Under the pieces are notes generated by a model that was not told the origin of the DNA, did not search any database, and worked only from the letters and a program-made list of their open reading frames with translations. The translations under genes were made by a program, and so were the position numbers. From contig KE354000.1 in the NCBI GenBank assembly GCA_000415505.1, positions 1-48,210 of the forward strand: a stretch of DNA of 48,210 nucleotides. Reading direction: 5' to 3'. Source of the stretch: Streptomyces afghaniensis 772 (GTDB lineage: Bacteria > Actinomycetota > Actinomycetes > Streptomycetales > Streptomycetaceae). Positions 18,171-28,525 of this stretch are shown piece by piece. The first letter of the stretch is position 1. The number at the start of each line of letters is the position of its first letter.

Positions 18171-19153
18171 GCGCGCCGCACCGCGAGCACGGCATGGAGG
18201 ACCTGTGCTCCGCGGGCACGGAGTTGTACGAACGGGCCCTGCGGCTGGGGCAGTTGCCGACGGAGGACGCCCAGGCCGCCCCCTGCCTCGTCGACCTGGG
18301 GTTGCTGCACCCTGCCGTCGACGAACCGATCCGGCTGGAGCCCGTCGCCCCGGTCGTCGCGTTGCACCGGCTGCTGCGGACCTCCGAGGAGCGGATCGCG
18401 AGCGAGCGGCGGCGTGAGGCTCGGCTGGCCGAGACATTCGGCTCCCTCATGAGGCTCGCCGGCCCGCACCCCGCGGTCACCGACACCCCGACGATCCGGC
18501 TGCTCACCGGCACGGAGCGGATCAACCAGGCCATCACCGAAGCCATGGCCGAAGCCTCTGAGGAAACCGTCACCGTCCAGCCCCGCGCCGGACTCACCGG
18601 CGAACGCGGCCAGGTGGCCGACGCCACGGCGTTCGACCGCGATCAGGCCGCGCTGGACCGCGGCTGCCGCCTGCGCACCCTGTACCCGCACACGATGCGC
18701 CACTTCCCGACGATCACCGCCCGTCACGAACGTCTGAAGGGCGATGTCGAAGCGCGCTCGCTGGACGAAGTCCCCGACCGTCTCATCCTCGTCGACCGCA
18801 CCGTGGCCTTCGTCCCGGCCGACAAGGACGGCGGACTCGCCCTGGAGATCCGGCAACCGGCCATCGTCGACCACCTGGCCACCACCTTCGACCGCCTCTG
18901 GCGCCTGGCCACCCCGATGTTCCCCGAAGCCGCACCCGAGCCCTCCCCGAAGGGCATCACCGCACGCCAGCGCGCCATCGCAGCCCTCCTCACCGAAGGC
19001 CACACCGACGCCGTCATAGCCGACCGCCTCGGCATGAACATCCGCACCGCCCGCGTCCACATCGCCAAGCTCGCGGCGACGCTGGGCAGTCAGAGCAGAG
19101 CCCAACTGGGCTATCTCATCGGGCAGTCCGGGATTCTTGACCAGGAACGCTGA
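18167..19153 (+). CDS. TrmB/LuxR-type transcriptional regulator 2
   Basis: A 328-residue paralogue of the preceding regulator. The GTG at 18167 overlaps the upstream stop by four bases and has GGGAGGGAG upstream, so the start is well supported. The N-terminal segment CSAGTELYERALRLGQLPTE and CLVDLGLLHPAVDEP, the PLD-like middle (EETVTVQPRAG, GCRLRTLYPHT, RTVAFVPADKDG) and the LuxR HTH (ITARQRAIAALLTEGHTDAV, RTARVHIAKLAATLGSQ) match regulator 1 part by part. It runs tail to tail into regulator 3 and overlaps it by 38 bases. Tandem duplication explains the pair; separate ligands or targets cannot be read. Confidence 0.82.
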   Translation: MSAPHREHGMEDLCSAGTELYERALRLGQLPTEDAQAAPCLVDLGLLHPAVDEPIRLEPVAPVVALHRLLRTSEERIASERRREARLAETFGSLMRLAGPHPAVTDTPTIRLLTGTERINQAITEAMAEASEETVTVQPRAGLTGERGQVADATAFDRDQAALDRGCRLRTLYPHTMRHFPTITARHERLKGDVEARSLDEVPDRLILVDRTVAFVPADKDGGLALEIRQPAIVDHLATTFDRLWRLATPMFPEAAPEPSPKGITARQRAIAALLTEGHTDAVIADRLGMNIRTARVHIAKLAATLGSQSRAQLGYLIGQSGILDQER

Positions 19154-20159
19154 GGGGCGGGGAGACGGTCGGCCGCGGCGCACCGTCGAGTCCCGCCTGG
19201 GCGATCCGCACACCCAACTGCGTCCGGCTCGCCGCCCCCAGCGTCTCCGACAGCCGGGCGATGTGCGCCCGGCACGTCCGCACGCTTATGCCCAGCCGCT
19301 CCGCGATCACCGCGTCCTGGTGTCCCTCCGCCAGCAGCGCCGCGATCGACTGCTCCCGGTGGGAGATGCCCTCGATGCCGGTGTCGGGCAGCGGCGCGGT
19401 CAGCGGGATGGCCAGGCGCCAGAGCCGCTCGAACACCGTGACCAGGTACTCGACGATCGCCGGGTGCCGTAGCTCCAGGGCCATCGTGCGGTCGGTGTTG
19501 GCGGGGATGAAGGCCACCGTCCGGTCGAAGAGGATCAGCCGGTCGATCACCTCGTCCAGCGTGCGGGCCTCCACGGCGTCGCCCATCAGCTCCAGATAGT
19601 TCAGCAGCCCCTGCCCGTGCCGGGCGACATGCGTGTACAGATCCCGCATCCGCACGCCCCGGCTGCGCAGCGCCAGCGCCCGGTGCAGCCCCTCGGAGAG
19701 TTCCGCCTCGCGCCGGATGCCGCCCGGCTGCACCGTGAGCACCTCGGTCGTGCACGCCTGGGTCGCCTCGTCCATCGCGGCCTGGATCCGGGCGAGCCCG
19801 TCCAGCACCCGGATCGCCGAGCGCTCGGCCGCGGGCGGAGCCGGCTGCACCTGACGCCCCAGCCCGGCGTACCACTCGAACGCCGCCACGGCCGAACCCA
19901 CCCGCCGCTGGCTCGCGCTGACCTCGTCGTACATCCCGCGCAGCAGCCGGGTCATGACCTCCTGAGGGGAGGTCGGCACCAGCCAGTCCATGTCGTCGGG
20001 GTCCGGATGCAGCAGGGCGAGTTCCAGCAGGCAGGGCACCGGATCAGCGTCCCGGCGCGGCACGCGGCCCCGCCGTACGGCCCGGGAATACACGCGATCC
20101 CCGGCCTCGCACAGTCGGTCGGCACCATGTGGATGCTCTTCCGCCCCGTGCCCGGCCAT
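19116..20159 (-). CDS. TrmB/LuxR-type transcriptional regulator 3
   Basis: A 347-residue third paralogue on the opposite strand. The N-terminal part reads LCEAGDRVYSRAVRRGRVPR and CLLELALLHPDPDDMDWLVP; the middle includes TEVLTVQPGGI, GVRMRDLYTH and RTVAFIPANTD; the C-terminal HTH includes EQSIAALLAEGHQDAVIAER and RTCRAHIARLSETLG. I chose ATG 20159 (MAGHGAEEHPHGADRL), with GGTGGG upstream, because this aligns with the start of its paralogues; the frame is open 76 codons further. The last about 13 codons are antisense to the end of regulator 2, so its C terminus (SPPLSVPGQESRTAR) is not homologous to those of the others. Confidence 0.82.
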   Translation of the reverse strand: MAGHGAEEHPHGADRLCEAGDRVYSRAVRRGRVPRRDADPVPCLLELALLHPDPDDMDWLVPTSPQEVMTRLLRGMYDEVSASQRRVGSAVAAFEWYAGLGRQVQPAPPAAERSAIRVLDGLARIQAAMDEATQACTTEVLTVQPGGIRREAELSEGLHRALALRSRGVRMRDLYTHVARHGQGLLNYLELMGDAVEARTLDEVIDRLILFDRTVAFIPANTDRTMALELRHPAIVEYLVTVFERLWRLAIPLTAPLPDTGIEGISHREQSIAALLAEGHQDAVIAERLGISVRTCRAHIARLSETLGAASRTQLGVRIAQAGLDGAPRPTVSPPLSVPGQESRTAR

Positions 20160-20371
20160 CGCCGATCCCACCCCCGGTTTCGCCGTCCTTCGCAGCGCAA
20201 CTATGCGCGGACCGGACCTGCTCCGCAACACGGCTTCACGACACCGGCACCGCTCTTCGCCCCACTTACTTCCTGTATGTGCAGCCCCCTCATGGGCTGT
20301 TACAGCAAGATGGGGTGGTGCGAATGCAGCCGATCTGCAACCGGGCAGGTCTACCGGCGGCGGGAGGCCCC

Positions 20372-21586
20372 GTGAGCATGCGGACACGAGTCGGCCTTCG
20401 GCGTCTTCCCGCCGTCGACGCGTTACGCGGTTTCGCCCTGCTGGGCATCCTGACGGTCAACAGCGCACAGATCATGAGTCCCTATGTGTCGGAAGGGATC
20501 CGCGAGCCCGGGGCGCCCCTCGGGGACCAGGTCGCCATGTGGCTGGTGACGGCGTTCGCGGCCAGCAAGTTCTACCTCTTGTTCTCGTTCCTGTTCGGCT
20601 ACAGCTTCACCCTGCAGACGCTCTCCGCCGAACGGGACGGAGCAAACGTCACCGCACGCTTCCTGCGCCGGTCCCTGGGCCTGGTGCTGCTCGGTGTGGT
20701 GCACGCCGTCCTGCTGTACGACGGCGACATCCTCATGGCGTACGGCGTCCTGGGACTGGCCCTGTTGTGCGCGCGGCGGATCAGGCCGGCCACCGCCGTG
20801 AAGGCCGCCGCCTGGATCTACGGGGTCTTCGGTGTCCTCCTCACCGGGCTGGGGGCGCTGGCCGGGTGGGCGGACGACGAGGAGTCCGCCCCTCAGCAGG
20901 AGATCGAGAGGGCCGTGGCCGCCTACCACGGCAGCGTCGGCACGGTCCTGCGGGAGAACCTGGACCGGCTGCCCCTCGCGCTCCTCGGCGTTCTCCTCAT
21001 GGCTCCGGGCGTGCTCGCCGCGTTCTTCCTCGGCCTGGCCGCGGGAAAGCGGCGCCTGCTCGCACCGGGCGGAGCGGAGCGCTCTCAGCTGCTCCGGATC
21101 ACGGCCGTCGGACTGGTCGTCGGAGTCCCGGGGGCCGTCTTCTTCGCCTCCGCCGCACAGGGGCCGCTGGACGACCGATGGCACTTCCTGGGCATCGGCA
21201 TCGGCATGCTGACGGCACCCGCCCTGTCGGCCGCGTACGCCGGCCTGGTGCTGCTCCTCCTGGAGTCGTCGTGGGGAGACCGGCTCCAGCGGCTGTTCGT
21301 CCCGGCGGGCCGCCTCGCCCTCACGAACTACCTCGGGCAGTCCCTCATCATGATGTTCGTGGCCACGGCGTACGGCCTGTCCCTCTACGGGCAGGTGGGA
21401 GCGGCTGCCGTGCTGGTGCTCGCGGGCGCCGTGTACGCGCTCCAGCTCGCTCTCAGCACGGCGTGGACACGACGCTTCCGGCACGGGCCCGCCGAGTGGC
21501 TGCTCCGGGCGATCACGCTGGCCGGACGCCCGGGACGGGCCGGCCCGGCGCGAGCGTCCGAACCCGATCCGGCCCTGCCTACTTGA
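20372..21586 (+). CDS. DUF418 family integral membrane protein
   Basis: A 404-residue polytopic membrane protein of the DUF418 family (YeiB-like), with about eight to ten TM helices. Recognisable are the N-terminal RLPAVDALRGFALLGILTVN, the second-helix block KFYLLFSFLFGYSFTLQTL, and the C-terminal DUF418 core (RLQRLFVPAGRLALTNYLGQ, then SLIMMFVATAYGLSLYG). The family is found near acyltransferase-type membrane proteins (shared DALRGFALLGI start), but its chemistry is not established. GTG 20372 and ATG 20378 are both possible; GGGAGG at 20362-20367 fits either. The stop overlaps that of the convergent sugar-binding protein by eight bases. Confidence 0.85.
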   Translation: MSMRTRVGLRRLPAVDALRGFALLGILTVNSAQIMSPYVSEGIREPGAPLGDQVAMWLVTAFAASKFYLLFSFLFGYSFTLQTLSAERDGANVTARFLRRSLGLVLLGVVHAVLLYDGDILMAYGVLGLALLCARRIRPATAVKAAAWIYGVFGVLLTGLGALAGWADDEESAPQQEIERAVAAYHGSVGTVLRENLDRLPLALLGVLLMAPGVLAAFFLGLAAGKRRLLAPGGAERSQLLRITAVGLVVGVPGAVFFASAAQGPLDDRWHFLGIGIGMLTAPALSAAYAGLVLLLLESSWGDRLQRLFVPAGRLALTNYLGQSLIMMFVATAYGLSLYGQVGAAAVLVLAGAVYALQLALSTAWTRRFRHGPAEWLLRAITLAGRPGRAGPARASEPDPALPT

Positions 21587-22688
21587 GGCCGATCGCCTCG
21601 CAAGCCGACTCGTACTTCGCCGTGCAGATGTCCGACAGCTTGTAGATGTCGTCGGCGACGACCGTGTCCTTGATGTTGGACTTGGTCAGGGCGACCACCG
21701 GCACGAGATGGGCGGGGATGCCCTTGTGGGTGGGGCTGTCGACCTTGTCGCGGGCGAGGGCGGCGAACTGGATGTCCCGGCCCTGGACCTTGGCCACGGC
21801 CATCTCCGCGGCGTTCTCGGCCTCCTGCGGGTACGACTTGTACACGCTCATGTACTGGTCACCGGTGATGATCCGCTGCACCGCCGGGAGCTCCGCGTCC
21901 TGCCCGGTGATCGGCGGCAGGTCGGTCACGCCCGCGGCCTGAAGCGCCTTGACGATGCCGCCCGCCATGCCGTCGTTGGCGGAGTACACCGCGGCGATGT
22001 CGTCCTTGCCGATCTTCCCGATCGCCTCGGCCATGTTGGCCTCGGCGTTCTCCGGCTTCCAGTCCTTGGTGTCGAAGGACTGCGCGATCGTCACCTGGCC
22101 GTTCAGCTCGGACATCGCACCGGCCTTGAACTGCTTGGCGTTCGGGTCCGTCGGCGAGCCGTTCATCATCACGATCTTGTCGGAGAGGCTCGCCTTCTCG
22201 CCGATCGCCTCCAGCAGGGTGCGCCCCTGGACCTCGCCGACCAGTTCGTTGTCGAAGGAGATGTACGCGTCGATCGGGCCCTCGGCCAGCCGGTCGTAGG
22301 CGATGACCGGGATGCCGGCGTCCTTGGCCTTCTGCACGCCGCCGGCGATGGCGTGCGAGTCGACGGCGTCCAGCAGGATCACGTCGACCCGGTCGTCGAT
22401 CATCTGCTGCAGCTGGGCCGCCTGCGTGTCGGCGCTCGCCTCGGCGTTGGCGTACTCGACGCGGCCCCGGTCGTTGGTGAGGGACTCGACCTTCCTCTTG
22501 ATGATGGGGTAGTCGAAGTTCTCGTACCGGGTGTTCGCCTTCTCCGGGAGCAGCAGGCCCACCGTGATGTCGTTGCCCTTGGTCGGGCTCGCCTCGTCGC
22601 TGCTCCCGGTCGCGTTGAGCACGCCGCAGCCGGCGAGCGTGACGGACATCGCGGCCGCGGCCACGGATATGGAGATACGACGGCGCAT
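21579..22688 (-). CDS. sugar ABC transporter substrate-binding lipoprotein (XylF-like)
   Basis: A 369-residue periplasmic-binding-protein-like lipoprotein of cluster B (xylose/ribose type). The lipobox is LAGC with lipidated Cys 21. The first domain opens with DITVGLLLPEKANTRYENFD; motifs include VDVILLDAVDSHAIAG, KDAGIPVIAYDRLAEGPIDA and YISFDNELVGEVQG, and the second domain has VYSANDGMAGGIVKAL and PPITGQDAELPAVQRI. These fit XylF/ChvE-type pentose or hexose binders. ATG 22688 is preceded by a weak site. No ATPase or permease gene is adjacent on either side, so the permease must be elsewhere or the protein has another role, for example sensing. Confidence 0.88.
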   Translation of the reverse strand: MRRRISISVAAAAMSVTLAGCGVLNATGSSDEASPTKGNDITVGLLLPEKANTRYENFDYPIIKRKVESLTNDRGRVEYANAEASADTQAAQLQQMIDDRVDVILLDAVDSHAIAGGVQKAKDAGIPVIAYDRLAEGPIDAYISFDNELVGEVQGRTLLEAIGEKASLSDKIVMMNGSPTDPNAKQFKAGAMSELNGQVTIAQSFDTKDWKPENAEANMAEAIGKIGKDDIAAVYSANDGMAGGIVKALQAAGVTDLPPITGQDAELPAVQRIITGDQYMSVYKSYPQEAENAAEMAVAKVQGRDIQFAALARDKVDSPTHKGIPAHLVPVVALTKSNIKDTVVADDIYKLSDICTAKYESACEAIGLK

Positions 22689-22920
22689 GCGGGAGCTCAC
22701 TTCGCGTGTGATTCGGACGTGGGCGCACTTTGTGGCCCATGTGACTGAAAAGCCAACGCGGGTGCGCCCCCCAGCGTCAAGCGGAACCACTTAACGAGAT
22801 GACAACACCACGCTCCGCAGCAGTTGTGAAGACTCTGCGGAATCACCGCCAAGTGACTTGCACCATCCGGTCATCCACAGGAGGCCCGGCGAAAGCGCCC
22901 CAAGACAGCCCAAGACATAG

Positions 22921-22954
22921 GAAAGGGGCCGGGAGTCTCCTCCCGGCCCCTTTC
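22921..22954 (-). terminator. terminator of the dnaK operon
   Basis: GAAAGGGGCCGGGAG (22921-22935) and CTCCCGGCCCCTTTC (22940-22954) form a perfect 15-bp stem with a 4-base loop, 25 bases past the hspR stop. Confidence 0.9.
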
Positions 22955-22978
22955 ACAGGCGTACGCGCGTCAGTCGCG

Positions 22979-23440
22979 TCAGTCCGACTGCTGCTGCCGT
23001 TTCGGCCGCCACACCACCAGCGCGCTGGTCTGCTGGACCTCCTGGTACGGCACCAGGTCCCGGCGGTACGACGCGTGCACCGCCGCCTCGCGCTGCCGCA
23101 TGGCCGCCGCCGCGCCGTCGAGCGCGTCCTCCAGCTCGGCCACCCGGGCCTGGAGCGCGGCGACCTGGTTCTCCAGTTCGATGATGCGCTTGATGCCCGC
23201 CAGGTTGATGCCCTCGTCCTGCGACAACTGCTGGACGGTGCGCAGCAGTTCGATGTCGCGGGCCGAGTAGCGACGGCCCCGGCCCGGAGTGCGGTCCGGA
23301 GACACCAGGCCCAGACGGTCGTACTGGCGCAGGGTCTGCGGGTGCAGGCCGGACAGCTGGGCCGCCACCGAGATGACGTAGACCGGGGTCTCCTCGGTCA
23401 GTTCATACGGGTTGCGTCGACGACCGTCCATCTGACTCAT
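22979..23440 (-). CDS. hspR: heat-shock repressor HspR
   Basis: A 153-residue MerR-family repressor that binds HAIR sequences and uses DnaK as co-repressor. The HTH is at about 18-60 (VYVISVAAQLSGLHPQTLRQ, YDRLGLVSPDRTPGRGRRY), followed by the MerR helices (ELLRTVQQLSQDEGINLAGI) and a coiled coil rich in Ala/Glu (RIIELENQVAALQARVAELE). It lacks an effector-binding domain, as HspR does. The start overlaps the dnaJ stop (ATGA). As the last gene of the operon it represses, it closes a feedback loop: free HspR lacking DnaK releases the promoters at 27199 and 15829. Confidence 0.96.
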   Translation of the reverse strand: MSQMDGRRRNPYELTEETPVYVISVAAQLSGLHPQTLRQYDRLGLVSPDRTPGRGRRYSARDIELLRTVQQLSQDEGINLAGIKRIIELENQVAALQARVAELEDALDGAAAAMRQREAAVHASYRRDLVPYQEVQQTSALVVWRPKRQQQSD

Positions 23441-24624
23441 GCTCCCTTCGCGGCCTGGAACAGCTCCGCCCGCGGATCCTCACCCGCGGTCGCCTCGCGA
23501 TACGCCTCGAGCGCGTCACGAGCCTTCCCCGTCAGGTCCTTCGGAACACTCACCTCGACGGTGACCAGGAGGTCGCCGCGGGTGCCGTCCTTGCGGACCG
23601 CGCCCTTGCCCCGGGCGCGCATCGTACGGCCGTTCGGCGTGCCCGGCGGCAGCTTCAGCGTGACGGGCGGGCCGCCCAGCGTCGGCACCCGGACCTCGCC
23701 GCCGAGGGCCGCCTCGGCGAAGGTCACCGGGACGGTGACGGTGAGGTTGTCGTCCTTGCGGCCGAACACCGGGTGGGAGTCCACGTGCACGACCACGTAC
23801 AGATCGCCCGCCGGGCCGCCGCGCTCGCCCGGCGCTCCCTTGCCGCGCAGCCGGATCCGCTGGCCGTCGCTGACGCCCGCGGGGATGCGCACCTGCATGG
23901 TCCGCGAGGACTTGGCCCGGCCGCTGCCCTTGCAGACCTCGCAGGCGTTCTCCGCGATCAGGCCGCGGCCCTTGCAGTCCGGGCAGGGGTCGGTGAGGGA
24001 GAAACCGCCGCCGCTGCCCCGGGCGACCTGCCCGGTGCCGACGCAGGTCGGGCACACCCGCGGTGTGCCGTTCTTGTCGCCGGTGCCCGAGCAGGCCTTG
24101 CAGGGCGACTGCGAGGACATCCGCAGCGGGACGGTCGCGCCCTCGATCGCCTCGGTGAAGCTGAGCGTGACCTCGGACTCGATGTCCTGGCCGCGCCGCG
24201 GGTGCGTACGCGTCCCCGGTCCGCCCGCGCCGCCGCGGTTGAACAGGCCCCCGAAAACGTCACCGAGTCCGCCGCCGAAGCCGCCGGCTCCCTGGCCGCC
24301 GCCCTGGGCGCCGCCTCCGAAGAGGTCGCCCAGGTCGAAGTTGAAGGAGCCGCCCGCGCCGCCCGGCCCCGGGCGGAAACCGCCGTTGCCGAAGAGGGCG
24401 CGCGCGTCGTCGTACTCCTTGCGCTTCTTGGGGTCGCCGAGGATGTCGTTGGCCTCGGAGATCTCCTTGAAGCGCTCCTCCGCCTTGACGTTGCCCTTGT
24501 TGGCGTCCGGGTGGTACTCGCGGGCGAGCTTCCGGTACGCCTTCTTGATCTCGGCCTCGGTGGCGTCCTTGGGGACGCCGAGGACCTTGTAGTAGTCCTT
24601 CTCGATGAAGTCCTTGGTGCTCAT
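23437..24624 (-). CDS. dnaJ: co-chaperone DnaJ
   Basis: A 395-residue type I DnaJ (Hsp40) that delivers substrates to DnaK and stimulates its ATPase. The J domain (1-75) has YHPD with HPD at 38-40. A long Gly/Phe-rich region follows, then the zinc domain with four CxxCxGxG repeats (CKACSGTG, CPTCVGTG, CPDCKGRG, CEVCKGSG) and the C-terminal beta-barrel substrate domains (RIPAGVSDGQRIRLRGKG, VTLKLPPGTPNGRTMRARGK). It lies between grpE and hspR with a 36-base gap from grpE. This is the operon-linked DnaJ1 type of actinobacteria. Confidence 0.96.
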   Translation of the reverse strand: MSTKDFIEKDYYKVLGVPKDATEAEIKKAYRKLAREYHPDANKGNVKAEERFKEISEANDILGDPKKRKEYDDARALFGNGGFRPGPGGAGGSFNFDLGDLFGGGAQGGGQGAGGFGGGLGDVFGGLFNRGGAGGPGTRTHPRRGQDIESEVTLSFTEAIEGATVPLRMSSQSPCKACSGTGDKNGTPRVCPTCVGTGQVARGSGGGFSLTDPCPDCKGRGLIAENACEVCKGSGRAKSSRTMQVRIPAGVSDGQRIRLRGKGAPGERGGPAGDLYVVVHVDSHPVFGRKDDNLTVTVPVTFAEAALGGEVRVPTLGGPPVTLKLPPGTPNGRTMRARGKGAVRKDGTRGDLLVTVEVSVPKDLTGKARDALEAYREATAGEDPRAELFQAAKGA

Positions 24625-24660
24625 CCTCGACGCCCCTCCTTCCCTTCGTCCGCTATGACG

Positions 24661-27246
<2,586 letters not shown>

Positions 27247-27250
27247 CAGA

Positions 27251-27271
27251 GCTGAGTCGACCGGGCTCAAC
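27251..27271 (-). promoter_or_regulatory. second, imperfect HAIR-like element of dnaK
   Basis: GCTGAGT-N7-GCTCAAC has the HAIR geometry (7-7-7) with two mismatches in each arm. It lies immediately upstream of the -35 and only two bases from the end of the neighbouring gene at 27274. Its centre is 52 bp, about five helical turns, from the centre of the perfect HAIR, so two HspR dimers could bracket the promoter on the same face. Confidence 0.65.
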
Positions 27272-27273
27272 TC

Positions 27274-28284
27274 TTATCCGTTCCTTACGCGCAACGGCGC
27301 TCTGACCTGCGGCGATACGGTGTGTCGATCGGCGTACACGGGGACACACAAAAGGGCGAACACGACCAGGAGAGCCCCTCCCGCCACCCACCACAGGGCG
27401 TCACCCCCGACCCGGCCGATGTGCGCGAGTACCCCGACGAGCGCCGCGGAGAACGCGCCGGTCCCCAGCAGCAGAGCCGCTCCCGGCGCGGTCAGCCCGA
27501 TCCGCCGCAGCCGGTGCGTGAGATGATCCGGCCCGCTGCGGACGACGGGCCGCCCGCCCAACCGCCGCGAGAGCAGGACGAGTACGGCATCGGCGCCCAC
27601 CACCGCGGTCAGCGCGAACAGCACCCCGGCGCTCTCCCCGACGCCGAACCCGGCACGGACGTGCACGGCACTCACGGCGATCACGAACCCCGCGGACATG
27701 GACCCGCAACTTCCCAGCGCCACGCGCGCGGGGTGCCAGTTGTGCAGCAGGAACCCGGTCAGCGCGGCGGCCAGCACGCTCATCAGAACCGCGATCCCGT
27801 CCATCACGTCGACGGCGGCGCAGGCCGCCACCCCGAACGCCGCGACGACCCCGGCCGTCCCCGCGAGCCCGTCGGCATGGTCGAGCCCCCGGAACCCGAA
27901 GGTCACCCCCACGACCCATACGGCCCCCAGCAGCCCGGTCCCCACGCCCGCCTCCGCATACGGCACGACACACGCGGCCGCCACAGCCGTACCGGCGACC
28001 AGCACCCGCCGCCGCAGCCGCCACACGTCGTCGATCAGCCCGAGCAGGGCGACCACGCCGCCGGCGACGAGCAGCCCGCCGATCCCGCTTCCGGCCGACG
28101 CCCCGTCCTTCAGGGCGACGACCGACCCGGTGACGGCCACCACCGCCACGCCCCCGGACAACGGCACCTCCCGCTGCCGTCGCCGGTCGAGGACGCGCAG
28201 GCGCAGGGCGGGGACCCGGAGGAGGGCCGCGAGCAGGGCGGTGAGGAGAAGGGCGGTGGCGGCGGCGACGATCCCGTAGAGCAC
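27274..28284 (-). CDS. WecA/MraY-like glycosyl-phosphate transferase (GT4 membrane family)
   Basis: A 336-residue polytopic membrane protein with about ten TM helices, resembling polyprenyl-phosphate HexNAc-1-phosphate transferases. Visible motifs are the early RRQREVPLSGGVAVVAV, the Mg-binding LLGLIDDVWRLRRR, GLDHADGLAGTAG (in place of NxxNxxDGxDG) and HNWHPARVALGSCGSMSAGF (in place of N..PA.vF.GD.GS). The last two deviate: the usual Asp in GD.GS is Ser, and the Asn of the third motif is Leu-Asp-His. So activity or substrate may differ from WecA or MraY. It is oriented like dnaK and ends at the HAIR-like element, so read-through into dnaK is possible. Polysaccharide genes lie 9 kb away. Confidence 0.75.
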   Translation of the reverse strand: MLYGIVAAATALLLTALLAALLRVPALRLRVLDRRRQREVPLSGGVAVVAVTGSVVALKDGASAGSGIGGLLVAGGVVALLGLIDDVWRLRRRVLVAGTAVAAACVVPYAEAGVGTGLLGAVWVVGVTFGFRGLDHADGLAGTAGVVAAFGVAACAAVDVMDGIAVLMSVLAAALTGFLLHNWHPARVALGSCGSMSAGFVIAVSAVHVRAGFGVGESAGVLFALTAVVGADAVLVLLSRRLGGRPVVRSGPDHLTHRLRRIGLTAPGAALLLGTGAFSAALVGVLAHIGRVGGDALWWVAGGALLVVFALLCVPVYADRHTVSPQVRAPLRVRNG

Positions 28285-28447
28285 GGATATAAGTTAGGCG
28301 TCACTATGACAATTCGGTATGAATAACACGACGAGATCACGACCGGATCGGGGGCATTTTCTGAGGCAACCCTGAGCGATTCAGATCACTGCCCACCCGG
28401 CTACAGTGCGGCGGAAGATAGGGGTAGTCTCAGACGGACTGCATAAG

Positions 28448-28461
28448 TTACCGCTTAGTAA
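28448..28461. promoter_or_regulatory. TTAC-N6-GTAA inverted repeat upstream of the Fe-S protein gene
   Basis: TTAC (28448-28451), CGCTTA, GTAA (28458-28461) is a short palindrome in the AT-richer leader of the gene at 28526. Its size and half-sites suit a TetR-type operator, but only eight bases are symmetric, so this is a candidate only. Confidence 0.3.
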
Positions 28462-28525
28462 TCTCGGGGAACCCTCGATAACGACAGGTTCCCCCGACAG
28501 ACCCTCGCAGGCCCGAGGAGCCCCC

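Noticed and set aside
20282-20299. Small hairpin CAGCCC-CCTCAT-GGGCTG before the DUF418 gene
   Set aside because: A six-base stem is too short to distinguish from chance in such GC-rich DNA.
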